Source: Pseudovibrio axinellae
GTDB taxonomy: Bacteria; Pseudomonadota; Alphaproteobacteria; Rhizobiales; Stappiaceae
NCBI RefSeq assembly: GCF_900110875.1
Contig: NZ_FOFM01000006.1
Location: 186,001 to 250,000 of the forward strand
Length of the DNA stretch: 64,000 bases
Reading direction: 5' to 3'
Below are positions 45,805-54,079 of the stretch, one piece after another (position 1 is the stretch's first letter; the number at the start of each line of letters is the position of its first letter). Both the position numbers and the translations under genes were made by a program. Below the pieces are notes generated by a model that saw only the letters and a program-made list of their open reading frames with translations, was not told the origin of the DNA and did no database searches.

Positions 45805-46929
45805 ATGTCTATGCCACCTCTTTCAGCAATCGGTATTGAAAATTACCGCTCTGTTCATAAGCTTTTTATGCGAGTTGGCGCCGTCAATGTTTTTGTCGGT
45901 AACAATGGAGTAGGCAAGACCAACCTCTACAAATCGCTGGAACTCCTGCAACAGGCTGCTTTGGGCCGTATTACACGCGCTGTCTCTGAAGAAGGTGGCG
46001 TCGAGAGCGTCATGTGGGCTGGCGATTTGAAGGTCCATGAGAAGAAGCGCATCATTTTGCGCGCTGATCTCGGCGACCTTTCCTATAAGATTGAGTTGGG
46101 GCTACCCAACCCAATTTCCGATCCTGCTCTTCCCCTTGAAACAATGGTAAGAGAAGAAACACTGACCCTCATGGCCGGCAGGAAACCTGTAGTGCTCATG
46201 CAGCGAAAAGGTCCAAGCGCCTTTCTCAGGTCAAGTAACGGCGCCCGTGTCACCTATGACAATGAGTTGCTGCCCTCAGAAACTGCGCTGGCCAGCATTC
46301 GTGATGGTGGCCAGTTCCCTGAGCTCGACCTTGTTCGCCGCGCTTTAGCCGACTGGCGCTTCTACCACACCTTCCGTTCGGATCGCGACAGTCAGTTACG
46401 TCGTCCAAGTCCCAATATTACCACGCCCACACTCTCATCCGATGGGAGCGACTTGGCCGCCGTCTTCGCAACACTCAAGGAAATCCGAAAGGACACATAT
46501 TTCCTTCAGGAAGCAGTGGCTGATGCCTTCCCTGGCAGCAACCTGCTCCTTGAGGCAAACGGGCAGGATTGTCGCTTTTCGCTGCAAACACCAGAAATCC
46601 GCCGTCCCTTTCCATCCCAGGAACTTTCAGATGGGACACTTCAATATCTGGCGCTTCTCGGGGCTATGTTGTCCTATCGCCTGCCTGCCTTCATCGCCCT
46701 CAATGAGCCAGAAGCCAGCTTGCACCCTGACCTGCTTGAGCCACTTGCAAAAGTAATTGCCAAAGCCTCCGAACGCAGCCAGATCTGGCTGGTAACGCAC
46801 TCAGAACAACTTGCAGACCACATTGCTGAACATGCAGGTGCGTACCCAAGGCGAATCTACAAGGAAAACGGCCACACTGGAATTGATGGCCTGAAAATCA
46901 CCGGCGAATTTGTCGGAGAGGAGTACTAA
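45805..46929 (+). CDS. Predicted AAA/ABC-type ATPase (COG4637-like)
   Basis: 374 residues from ATG 45805; earlier in-frame starts (GTG 45700) and ATG 45811 are possible and no start has a clear ribosome site. SMC/RecF-like ATPase: IENYRSVHKL, Walker A VGNNGVGKTN, signature-like ELSDGTLQYLALLGA, and Walker B FIALNEPEASLHPDLL, where Asn takes the place of the usual Asp, followed by VTHSEQLADHI. No nuclease (TOPRIM) domain follows, unlike OLD proteins. Cellular role unknown; it is coupled to a transporter gene downstream. Confidence 0.8.
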   Translation: MSMPPLSAIGIENYRSVHKLFMRVGAVNVFVGNNGVGKTNLYKSLELLQQAALGRITRAVSEEGGVESVMWAGDLKVHEKKRIILRADLGDLSYKIELGLPNPISDPALPLETMVREETLTLMAGRKPVVLMQRKGPSAFLRSSNGARVTYDNELLPSETALASIRDGGQFPELDLVRRALADWRFYHTFRSDRDSQLRRPSPNITTPTLSSDGSDLAAVFATLKEIRKDTYFLQEAVADAFPGSNLLLEANGQDCRFSLQTPEIRRPFPSQELSDGTLQYLALLGAMLSYRLPAFIALNEPEASLHPDLLEPLAKVIAKASERSQIWLVTHSEQLADHIAEHAGAYPRRIYKENGHTGIDGLKITGEFVGEEY

Positions 46930-46931
46930 GC

Positions 46932-47924
46932 TTGACCCCCAAAGGACTTATGGTCTGCCTTACCACAATGGTAAGTTGGGCGCTTCTTATTGTGATCAGC
47001 AAGGGTTTGCTGGTCAGATACAATTTGGACCCGTGGATCTTCACCATTATTCAGCTGATGTTCGGTGGCGTGTTTCTTGTGTGCATCAGCGGCAGCTCAG
47101 CGACCACACTGATCGCGCTGCGCAGCCCTTACACGTGGGCCTATGGCGTGGCCCGTGTTCTGTCTGCAGCTTGTTTCACGGCCTCCCTGCTTTACATCAG
47201 CGCGGCAAACGCTGGATTTTTTGGACTGGTCTCGATCCCGTTTTCCGCTTTGATGTTTGTCTTACTGTTCTCCCGCAAACCATCCGTACTTGAACTACCC
47301 GGCCACATAATTATCGTTGCTGGAATGGTTCTGCTGATCTCCACTTTGGAAAATACATTCTCCAATCCAGCTGTATACCTGATGCTCCTCTCCGAAGCAG
47401 CAGTCGTTTCCTCGGTGATTATCGCAGAGTTTCATCCTCAGAACCAAGGGGATAGCCTAAAGGAACGCGCCTCTCTTAGCGGTGTTATGTTGCTCGCTAG
47501 TGCCTTCACGATGCTCGTCACTCTAGCAGCACTATCGCTTTTGACGGGAGCAACGGAACCGGCCACAACAACGCCGCAGGTGGTGGACTGGAAACAAAGC
47601 ATACCACTCATTGACCTCAGCCAAGTCTGGAGCCTTAAGATGTGGATCGCGGCTATCGCCGTGGGGGTCACACTGCGCGGCACTTCCATGTTCTTATCCA
47701 TGCAGGCAATCAGTCTGGTTGGCGGGCAAAATTACGTAGCAACCATTGCAGCACTACCGTTTACATCCTTGCTGTTTGAACGTGTTGCCGACGTATCAGG
47801 GTATCTGCCACAACACATGCCTGATCCGCTCACAGTGCTGGCAGGCGTAATCATGACCTGCGGATCGCTTAGCATCATGTGGGCTCGCCAGCATAAGCTA
47901 AAAACCGCTGCTGCAATTTTGTAA
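46932..47924 (+). CDS. DMT-superfamily (EamA-like) transporter
   Basis: 330 residues with about ten membrane segments in two halves, typical of drug/metabolite transporters. It starts at a TTG two bases after the stop of the ATPase gene, with GAGAGGAG 9 bases upstream, so the two are co-translated. The loop between helices 6 and 7 is long (GATEPATTTPQVVDWKQ). The substrate is unknown, and the tight coupling to a predicted ATPase may be only operon convenience. Confidence 0.78.
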   Translation: MTPKGLMVCLTTMVSWALLIVISKGLLVRYNLDPWIFTIIQLMFGGVFLVCISGSSATTLIALRSPYTWAYGVARVLSAACFTASLLYISAANAGFFGLVSIPFSALMFVLLFSRKPSVLELPGHIIIVAGMVLLISTLENTFSNPAVYLMLLSEAAVVSSVIIAEFHPQNQGDSLKERASLSGVMLLASAFTMLVTLAALSLLTGATEPATTTPQVVDWKQSIPLIDLSQVWSLKMWIAAIAVGVTLRGTSMFLSMQAISLVGGQNYVATIAALPFTSLLFERVADVSGYLPQHMPDPLTVLAGVIMTCGSLSIMWARQHKLKTAAAIL

Positions 47925-47987
47925 ATCAGGCAAAAGTTCAGTCCCCGTAAGAGGAACTATTTATCGGTCTGGAAATTTCCATAGAGC

Positions 47988-48020
47988 GCCCTGACAGCCA
48001 GAAATCTGTCGGGGCCTTTG
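47988..48020 (+). terminator. Terminator after DMT transporter
   Basis: 10-bp stem GCCCTGACAG / CTGTCGGGGC (one G-U pair) with an 8-nt loop and CTTTG following. It lies between convergent genes. Confidence 0.65.
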
Positions 48021-48069
48021 CAATTCTCGGAAAACATGCGGCTTGCTTGGAAAGCGTCCGCTGACATGA

Positions 48070-48540
48070 TCAGCCAGAAACCTTCTCCTTTGCCTTTATC
48101 ATATGCGCCTGAACCTCATTCAGCTGCTCTACAAGCTGACGGATCGTCTCCGCTGGCGTATCCAGATGCGAAAACGCACATTGCTGAATGTCAATAATGC
48201 CATCACTCAGGCCACGCCCGGTCTCGCTCAGGCTCACGATGACTTGCCGCTCGTCTTCCTGGGAGCGCGTTCTGGAAATATATCCCATTTCTTCAAGGCG
48301 TTTAAGCAGAGGCGTCAAGGTGTTGGACTCAAGGAACAAGCACTCACCCAGCTCAGAAACACGTTGATGGTCTTTTTTAAAAAGTGCCAGCAGCGTGATG
48401 TATTGCGGATAGGTGATGCCAAGCTCTTTCATCACCGGCTTGTAAAAACGGTTAAAGGCGTGGTTCGCTTTATAGATCGCGAAACACACATGATCATCCA
48501 ATTCATAACCTTGAAATTCATCTGGCTTCTTCTTGGTCAT
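48070..48540 (-). CDS. ohrR: Organic hydroperoxide-sensing MarR-family repressor
   Basis: 156 residues from ATG 48540; in-frame starts at 48588 and 48606 are possible. The reactive cysteine is in LDDHVCFAIYKANHAFNRFYKP (Cys19 in this numbering). The winged helix has GITYPQYITLLAL, SELGECLFLESNTLTPLLKRLEEMGYISRTRSQEDERQV. A second cysteine near the C terminus (IQQCAFS) suggests the 2-Cys type. It faces ohr across a region with three copies of an ATCGT-N2-ACGAT site and should repress ohr and itself until oxidised. Confidence 0.93.
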   Translation of the reverse strand: MTKKKPDEFQGYELDDHVCFAIYKANHAFNRFYKPVMKELGITYPQYITLLALFKKDHQRVSELGECLFLESNTLTPLLKRLEEMGYISRTRSQEDERQVIVSLSETGRGLSDGIIDIQQCAFSHLDTPAETIRQLVEQLNEVQAHMIKAKEKVSG

Positions 48541-48611
48541 CGCCCAGTTCCAGTCTTGACTACTATTCTGGCGGTCACTTCTAGTCATCAACTCAAATCG
48601 CGTCAAATTAA

Positions 48612-48623
48612 ATCGTACACGAT
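48612..48623. promoter_or_regulatory. OhrR operator, ohrR-proximal
   Basis: ATCGT-AC-ACGAT inverted repeat with AT-rich flanks (TTAA before, TAAT after), close to the ohrR start. An identical 12-mer lies in the ohr promoter. It probably mediates autoregulation. Confidence 0.7.
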
Positions 48624-48638
48624 TAATTCAAACTCCCA

Positions 48639-48667
48639 TTGACAACAGTTCCAAGTTTTTCTATTTA
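48639..48667 (+). promoter_or_regulatory. ohr promoter
   Basis: A consensus -35 TTGACA (48639-48644) and -10 TATTTA (48662-48667) separated by 17 bases. Operator copies start 2 bases after the -10, so repressor binding would block the start site. The ohr ATG is about 50 bases downstream. Confidence 0.7.
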
Positions 48668-48668
48668 C

Positions 48669-48695
48669 ATCGTACACGATCTAATCTTAGACGAT
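48669..48695. promoter_or_regulatory. Two adjacent OhrR operators at ohr start site
   Basis: 48669-48680 is the exact ATCGTACACGAT sequence and 48684-48695 (ATCTTAGACGAT) matches it at 10 of 12 positions. Their starts are 15 bases apart and they cover the expected transcription start of ohr, which suits binding of two OhrR dimers. Confidence 0.65.
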
Positions 48696-48719
48696 TTAAA
48701 TAGCGAATAGGAAATTCAA

Positions 48720-49151
48720 ATGTCAGTTAATGTTCTTTATCAAACAAGTGCAGTCGCAACAGGTGGTCGTGACGGCACCACAAAAACCAAAGACGGTTCG
48801 CTAGACTTACAATTGTCTACTCCCAAGGAACTCGGCGGAGCAGGTGGAGCGGGCAACAACCCTGAGCAACTCTTTGCTGCTGGTTATGCCGCATGTTTCA
48901 TAGGTGCTATGAAGTTCGTTGCCTCACAGCAATCCGACGTATCTCTGCCAGCTGATGTAAATGTGGAATCGACAGTTGGAATCGGTCCACGTTCAGAAGG
49001 TGGTTTTGGTCTGGAAATTGCTCTGGCTGTGACTGTACCGGGTATGGACAAAACGCAAGCTGAGCAGCTCGTCGCAGCAGCACACGAAGTTTGCCCCTAT
49101 TCAAATGCCACACGCAATAACATTGACGTCAAACTCTCTGTTGCAGTTTGA
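48720..49151 (+). CDS. ohr: Organic hydroperoxide resistance protein Ohr
   Basis: 143 residues, normal length. The two redox cysteines are Cys59 ([10 protein letters not shown]) and Cys125 ([11 protein letters not shown]), with the catalytic Arg17 region GGRDG and ELGG. Ohr is a lipoyl-dependent thiol peroxidase that reduces fatty acid and other organic hydroperoxides in the cytoplasm. It is divergent from ohrR and controlled by the operators described above. Confidence 0.96.
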   Translation: MSVNVLYQTSAVATGGRDGTTKTKDGSLDLQLSTPKELGGAGGAGNNPEQLFAAGYAACFIGAMKFVASQQSDVSLPADVNVESTVGIGPRSEGGFGLEIALAVTVPGMDKTQAEQLVAAAHEVCPYSNATRNNIDVKLSVAV

Positions 49152-49193
49152 GCTGTACGCAGGTCTGAAAAGATCAACGACAGGCGACCACAA

Positions 49194-49220
49194 AAAAAGG
49201 GGCCTTTTTGGCCCCTTTTT
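49194..49220. terminator. Bidirectional terminator after ohr
   Basis: AAAAAGGGGCC / GGCCCCTTTTT stem with a T5 loop, flanked by an A run and T run, between convergent ohr and the Tim44-domain gene. Confidence 0.9.
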
Positions 49221-49239
49221 ATAACTTATGGTATGCGCG

Positions 49240-50289
49240 TCAATCAGCCTGCTGAATGGCTGACAGCTTCCAGGCTTCCCCAGCCTCGCGGATAAACGTC
49301 CAGATCTCCCGGCGCTCTTCTGGCACATCTGCATTGCCTTCAACCACTTTGTTTGAAGATCGTTCGCGCATCACGTCAATGGCCTCATAACGCATCGCGA
49401 CAGAAGCATAGTCCTTGCCGTCTTCATTCCATGACTCACTCAGATCACCCTGAAGTAATTTGATAGAGTGCACTTCGTTGATAAGGCCTTTAGAGGCTGC
49501 TTTACCCAGCTCCTCCGCGAAATAACCCATAATTTCAGGAGTAGCTACTTCCCGAATCTTACCGTAGTTCTCACTGCCATAAGCAGTCCAGACCGTGGTC
49601 AGCAGAGCTTCGAAAGCATCAAAGTCCTCAGCAGTAACCCCAAGCTCATCATCTCCTTTTGAGGAAAACACAGGCGTCTCATCTGGCTGAGCTGCCTGTG
49701 TGCCTCCAAAACCGGTATTCGGAATACCGGAGGAACCTGAACGACGAGGCGCATCCTGCGCTCCTGCATCGTTAAAAGAGAAACTTTGGTTTTCTTCGGG
49801 GGCCGGCTGGTACCCGTTGGCCCCTGCCGGTTGCGGCTGCTGCCGACCACGCAAAAAGCGCATCAACAACATGATACCACCACCAATCAACAGCATCTGG
49901 ATGATCAGACCAAACATCCCGGCAGCCCCGCCAAAGCCGCCGCCAAACAACATCCCTATCAAACCACCCAGAGCCAGGCCGCCAAGCATGGAACCAATCA
50001 TACCACCCCCGAAGAAGCCGCGCTTTTGACCGGTCGCCGCCTTGGAGGCCGCAGCAGCACTTGATTGCTGAGCACCCGTTTTAGGGCCGTTGTCTGGTGT
50101 CATTGAACGTTGAACCGGAGCGGTCTTCGGCGCAGTATTTGTCGACTTTGGAGCAGACCAACTGCGCGAACCGCGACTACCAAAACTAAAACCGCGTTTC
50201 GCCTCGGCAAAATCAGTGGTCACAAACATAAGACCGACAGCAAACACAAGAGCTGTCAGAAACTTTGGGAACTTTTTCAATGCAAGCAT
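49240..50289 (-). CDS. Tim44-like domain-containing membrane protein
   Basis: 349 residues from ATG 50289 (TAGGGG upstream). The N-terminal signal or anchor (LTALVFAVGLMFVTTDFAEA) is followed by a low-complexity Ser/Thr/Pro/Ala region, a Gly-rich double membrane stretch (MIGSMLGGLALGGLIGMLFGGGFGGAAGMFGLI, then LIIQMLLIGGGIMLLM), a Gln/Pro linker and the Tim44/Tim45-like domain (about 230-345) ending WTFIREAGEAWKLSAIQQ. In mitochondria Tim44 links import channel and motor; the bacterial proteins' role is not settled. Confidence 0.85.
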   Translation of the reverse strand: MLALKKFPKFLTALVFAVGLMFVTTDFAEAKRGFSFGSRGSRSWSAPKSTNTAPKTAPVQRSMTPDNGPKTGAQQSSAAAASKAATGQKRGFFGGGMIGSMLGGLALGGLIGMLFGGGFGGAAGMFGLIIQMLLIGGGIMLLMRFLRGRQQPQPAGANGYQPAPEENQSFSFNDAGAQDAPRRSGSSGIPNTGFGGTQAAQPDETPVFSSKGDDELGVTAEDFDAFEALLTTVWTAYGSENYGKIREVATPEIMGYFAEELGKAASKGLINEVHSIKLLQGDLSESWNEDGKDYASVAMRYEAIDVMRERSSNKVVEGNADVPEERREIWTFIREAGEAWKLSAIQQAD

Positions 50290-50465
50290 GTTACCCCTAA
50301 ACCTGCGCTTAAATTCACGTAGCCCTCCATATGGGGGCATTCTCTTAAAATTTGAAGACCTAAGGGCACAGATGAAACGGGGATATGTGTTTTCTGCTCA
50401 TATTAAGCAGATGCAAAAGTCTCAATTACCCCAACCACACAGGTAAGAGACAGTCTGTATTAGTG

Positions 50466-50897
50466 CTATTTTGGATAGAGAAGGCGAGTTTTCTGATAAC
50501 CACCTTCCGCAATTTCCTTGCAAAACGGCTCCCACTCACACTCATTGCAAGCCACCTTCATATCTCCATTGCCGAAAGCACTGCGCAACTGAGTAACCAA
50601 GCCGCTTGTCAAAACCAGCTCATCTCCCACACTCAGCGGGCGATCAAGGATTTCACGCACTGTTTTCAAAGCTTTTGCATCGCGCTCCACCACACTGCAG
50701 TTAAAACAGTGCGGGGCGGCTTCCTCCTCGATTAGGGCAGAGCAAATATCATCGGGCCCATCCACCAGCAACACTGGCTCACCTGTGTTCAACCGCTGGA
50801 CCACCCTGTTATAATTTTTGGAGAAGCCCTTCGAATAACCGTGGCCAATGAAAGTCAGGATACATAACAGGTGATGGCCACGCAGCTTAACACTCAT
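50466..50897 (-). CDS. DUF1284 domain-containing protein
   Basis: 143 residues: KLRGHHLLCILTFIGHGYSKGFSKNYNRVV is the DUF1284 opening, and the protein carries several cysteines (HCFNCSVV, ACNECEWEPFC, plus those near the N terminus) that could bind an Fe-S cluster or zinc. Biochemical function unknown. Its start overlaps the cca stop in an ATGA junction, so it is the last gene of that operon. Confidence 0.8.
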   Translation of the reverse strand: MSVKLRGHHLLCILTFIGHGYSKGFSKNYNRVVQRLNTGEPVLLVDGPDDICSALIEEEAAPHCFNCSVVERDAKALKTVREILDRPLSVGDELVLTSGLVTQLRSAFGNGDMKVACNECEWEPFCKEIAEGGYQKTRLLYPK

Positions 50898-52120
50898 GGC
50901 TTTTTTGCCTCCAAAATCAACTGCGTTTTGACCTGCTCAAGCAATAAGTCAGCAGAGCTCTGGTAATCCGACTCTGCCCAAATCTGCTGCCCCAAACGCA
51001 TCGCTTTACCCATCTCTGGTCCAGTCGGAATTCCTGCAGAAATCATCATTTTGCCCGTAAGGGGAAAACTAGGGATCTCCCAGTTATTAGCAAACAACAG
51101 CAAGTCCCTAAACTCCGCCTGCGTTGAAAGGTCACCGTACATCCAAGCGGTCAAAAGACCATCAACAACCCCATCAACACCAAAAGCAATCAAAAGGCCT
51201 TTTAAGTCCTGCCCTTTGTCAACCGACTTGCGCAAAATCTCGGCAACATCATCAGCCCTATCAATCTGCTTCGTCTGGGCGTTGGAAAGTCGCAGATATG
51301 GCGCGACCTTACGCCCCGCCAAACCTCCAAGCCTCAAAACCGGGCTCATTGCAGCTCGTGGCAGGTCCTCAAGCTCTAGCAAGCGGGCAAACCGGAAACA
51401 CACAGCATCTTCACCCAAAACAAGCTGCAAGATGCCACCGCGCTCCATCAACTCAAGCGCCTCAAGCGCTCGCGGTGCGCACAGTGTTCTTAGCACTTCC
51501 TTGGTGATACGTTCTTTGGAAAGATGCGAAAGCCCATCCTTCAACTCAACACAAGCTGCATACCCTCGCGCATCAATTGTGCCGCGCCCATATGTTGCGA
51601 AAAACCGAAAGAACCGCAGAATACGCAGATAGTCCTCGCGAATACGCGCATGCGCTTCGCCGATAAATCGTAAGTGCCGGTTGAGACAATCTTCAACGCC
51701 ACCCAGCGGGTCAAACAAGTCACCGTTCCGGTTCACATAAAGCGCGTTCATCGTAAAGTCGCGCCGCTCTGCATCTTTTGTCCAGTCCCGCCCAAACTTC
51801 ACAGTTGCATGACGTCCATGCGTTTCCACGTCTTCGCGAAGGCAAGTGACCTCAATTGGCACACCATCAATAACAAGCGTGACGGTTCCGTGGTCAACGC
51901 CGGTTGGTATCGCCTTGATACCCGCAGCTTGCGCTCTGGCCAAAACCACCTCCGGCAACGCAGTGCATGCAATATCAACGTCGTCGACGCTCTCTCCTAA
52001 AAGCGAATTTCGAACGGTACCACCAACCGCGCGCGCGACATCACCGTCCTGTTCCAAAACGTCAAAAACCCGCTGAACAACCGCACTGTCCAGCCAGCCT
52101 CTCTGCAATAGCTGGGTCAT
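50894..52120 (-). CDS. cca: CCA tRNA nucleotidyltransferase / poly(A) polymerase family
   Basis: 408 residues. Class II nucleotidyltransferase head: GGTVRNSLLGESVDDVDIACTALPEVV with the catalytic carboxylates, DFTMNALYVNRNGDLFDPLGGVEDC, RIREDYLRILRFFRF, then a helical tail. It adds or repairs the 3' CCA of tRNAs; since the tRNA-His here encodes CCA, repair is probably the main duty, though a poly(A) polymerase role is possible. It overlaps DUF6111 upstream and DUF1284 downstream by 4 bases each. Confidence 0.92.
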   Translation of the reverse strand: MTQLLQRGWLDSAVVQRVFDVLEQDGDVARAVGGTVRNSLLGESVDDVDIACTALPEVVLARAQAAGIKAIPTGVDHGTVTLVIDGVPIEVTCLREDVETHGRHATVKFGRDWTKDAERRDFTMNALYVNRNGDLFDPLGGVEDCLNRHLRFIGEAHARIREDYLRILRFFRFFATYGRGTIDARGYAACVELKDGLSHLSKERITKEVLRTLCAPRALEALELMERGGILQLVLGEDAVCFRFARLLELEDLPRAAMSPVLRLGGLAGRKVAPYLRLSNAQTKQIDRADDVAEILRKSVDKGQDLKGLLIAFGVDGVVDGLLTAWMYGDLSTQAEFRDLLLFANNWEIPSFPLTGKMMISAGIPTGPEMGKAMRLGQQIWAESDYQSSADLLLEQVKTQLILEAKKP

Positions 52121-52389
52121 TGCTTTGGCGTCTCGTACCCACCTGGAACAAACTCACCGTCGATCACCTGTGCAGGTCGGTATTGTGAGCCGAGCGGAGC
52201 ACGACTTACTTCTGCAAGCAAAACCAAACTGGCAATCACAAGAGCAATGCCAAATATGCTCAACCACAACATTGGACCATCGCGAAAACGTTTATCACTC
52301 TTCGCCTTGCGAACCACCATCACCCACACAGCGTAGGCAATAAATGGAACAAAGAACAACAACCCATGTGTTAGGAGCATACGTATCAT
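52117..52389 (-). CDS. DUF6111 family small membrane protein
   Basis: 90 residues with two membrane helices (LLTHGLLFFVPFIAYAVWVMVV and MLWLSIFGIALVIASLVLLAEV), and a conserved C-terminal segment SQYRPAQVIDGEFVPGGYE. It sits between the Nudix and cca genes with one-base and four-base overlaps, an arrangement widely kept in Rhizobiales. Function unknown. Confidence 0.8.
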   Translation of the reverse strand: MIRMLLTHGLLFFVPFIAYAVWVMVVRKAKSDKRFRDGPMLWLSIFGIALVIASLVLLAEVSRAPLGSQYRPAQVIDGEFVPGGYETPKQ

Positions 52390-53021
52390 CAGGCATAGAC
52401 CCTATTATAAAGCACGCGCAGGATGCCAGCGGTGACACCCCATATGTAACGCTGCTCAAACGGCATGGCATAATAGTAGCGCGTTTTGCCTCTGAATTCT
52501 CCGCTTTTTTTATGATGGTTCTCAGGATTCATCAGGAAAGACAAAGGCACTTCAAAGACTTCATCTACTTCCGCGGGGTTAGGCGAAAGGATCAAAGGTG
52601 GTTTGACAGTGGCAAGAACCGGAACAATACGGTAACCTGAGCCCGTGTAATAGTCCCCAAGATCTCCCACAACCTCCACTTGTCCTGCAGTCAGGCCAAC
52701 CTCTTCCTCTGCCTCACGCAACGCGGCTCCAACAGGCCCTTCATCTTCCTCATCAACTTTCCCACCGGGAAACGCAATTTGTCCGGCGTGAGAACGCAGG
52801 TGCTCTGTGCGCCGTGTCAGCAAAATGGAGGTATCTTCTCCCCGATCAACAATACCAATCAGGACAGCGGCTTCTCGGACTTGATCCAGTTTCTCACCAT
52901 AATCCGCAATATCAGGGTTTAGAATATGATCACCAGCAGGTTCGTGCGCACTGCTGCTCAACCGGTCCAGAACCCGTAACCTAAAATTCTCTGCTGTAAA
53001 CTCAGACAAGATCTCGTGCAC
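52389..53021 (-). CDS. CoA pyrophosphatase-type Nudix hydrolase
   Basis: 210 residues. The Nudix box GGKVDEEDEGPVGAALREAEEEVGL is complete, and LLTRRTEHLRSHAGQIAFPGG upstream is the CoA-specific UPF0035 motif. It should hydrolyse CoA or related dinucleotides to 3',5'-ADP and 4'-phosphopantetheine. The stop overlaps the DUF6111 start (TGATG). Confidence 0.9.
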   Translation of the reverse strand: MHEILSEFTAENFRLRVLDRLSSSAHEPAGDHILNPDIADYGEKLDQVREAAVLIGIVDRGEDTSILLTRRTEHLRSHAGQIAFPGGKVDEEDEGPVGAALREAEEEVGLTAGQVEVVGDLGDYYTGSGYRIVPVLATVKPPLILSPNPAEVDEVFEVPLSFLMNPENHHKKSGEFRGKTRYYYAMPFEQRYIWGVTAGILRVLYNRVYA

Positions 53022-53036
53022 CCTAATTTAATTCAC

Positions 53037-53684
53037 TTAAAACTCAAGATTACTGGCCATATCGACGACGAAAAACTCGCCATGGCTTTCAACACCAACA
53101 ACACGCCCATCCATACTGTCATGAACCTGTAAATACGGCGCAAGCTCATGGACTAATGGCCGCGCGAACAATGCCTCCAAGCGATCCCGCACAACAATAT
53201 AGGGCTTTAGTCCGCCACCCTCTTCCTGTTTGACAAACCTGATCGGATGGTCAGGCCCTGCCTCAACAACATCTCCGCAGTTGGTGCGCAGGGTAATCAC
53301 CTGCTCCCCGTCTTGCGCGTGAATGTCCATCTCAACCGCAACAAATGGCGCATCTTCCACAGTGAGCCCAATCTTCTCAACAGGCGTCACAAGGTAAAAT
53401 TTCCCGTCTTTCTCTTGCCGCAGCACGGTTGAAAACAAATGAACCAGCGCCTCTCGCTGGATTGGGGTCCCCATGTAATACCAGGAGCCATCGCGCTTAA
53501 TCTGCATATCCAGGTCCCCGCAAAACTCCGGGTTCCATAAATGGATGGGGGGCAGACTCTTAGATGTTCCGGCCCGCGATATCAAAGCCTGAAGACCTTT
53601 CGGCATTTCCTTTATTTCTGGAATGCTCTTTTGTGTTTTGTCAGTCGTCACGGTCAAATCCACCAGTACATCTTGAGGTATCAT
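53037..53684 (-). CDS. DUF1285 domain-containing protein
   Basis: 215 residues. The core PPIHLWNPEFCGDLDMQIKRDGSWYYMGTPIQREALVHLFSTVLRQEKDGKFYLVTPVEK is characteristic of DUF1285, a two-domain beta-rich family of unknown function present in many proteobacteria. It ends 15 bases before the Nudix gene and heads the leftward DUF1285-Nudix-DUF6111-cca-DUF1284 operon. It is divergent from the MoxR operon. Confidence 0.85.
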   Translation of the reverse strand: MIPQDVLVDLTVTTDKTQKSIPEIKEMPKGLQALISRAGTSKSLPPIHLWNPEFCGDLDMQIKRDGSWYYMGTPIQREALVHLFSTVLRQEKDGKFYLVTPVEKIGLTVEDAPFVAVEMDIHAQDGEQVITLRTNCGDVVEAGPDHPIRFVKQEEGGGLKPYIVVRDRLEALFARPLVHELAPYLQVHDSMDGRVVGVESHGEFFVVDMASNLEF

Positions 53685-54079
53685 TATAGTTAGTTAGGGG
53701 TAATTTGGTGTCGAAGAAGCCATAACGCTACCCCCACCACGCGCCTGCGCCAAGTTATACCTTTGCGATAACCATTAAATTCTCAGGGGCAAAGGCATTC
53801 TCAGTAGCCGGACTCACCCTCTGTTCACAAAAATGCCGCTAAGGTAGGTCCCAATCATTCGATAAACGCCCAACACCAACCAGGGATGCTCTGCCCCCGA
53901 TCTCATTGGTACAACGCATGGCCGATCTACCTTGCCAACCAAACGCAATGTCTGCGCTTTCACATAGCAAACGAAAGCAACAGGCCTATAGATTTGCTAG
54001 GGATCGTCTTTTTTAAAACCGAGTATGATGAAACTATGAGCCAGGCAGGGTTGTAAAGCGCGACGAAAAGAGAGCAGCG
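53685..54079. other. Divergent promoter region DUF1285 / MoxR operon
   Basis: About 395 bases with no gene that I can support. It must carry the promoters of two divergent operons. No tRNA or clear operator was seen. Confidence 0.5.

Noticed and set aside
45805-46929. OLD-type anti-phage nuclease
   Set aside because: The ATPase head is similar, but there is no TOPRIM nuclease domain and no partner helicase gene nearby.
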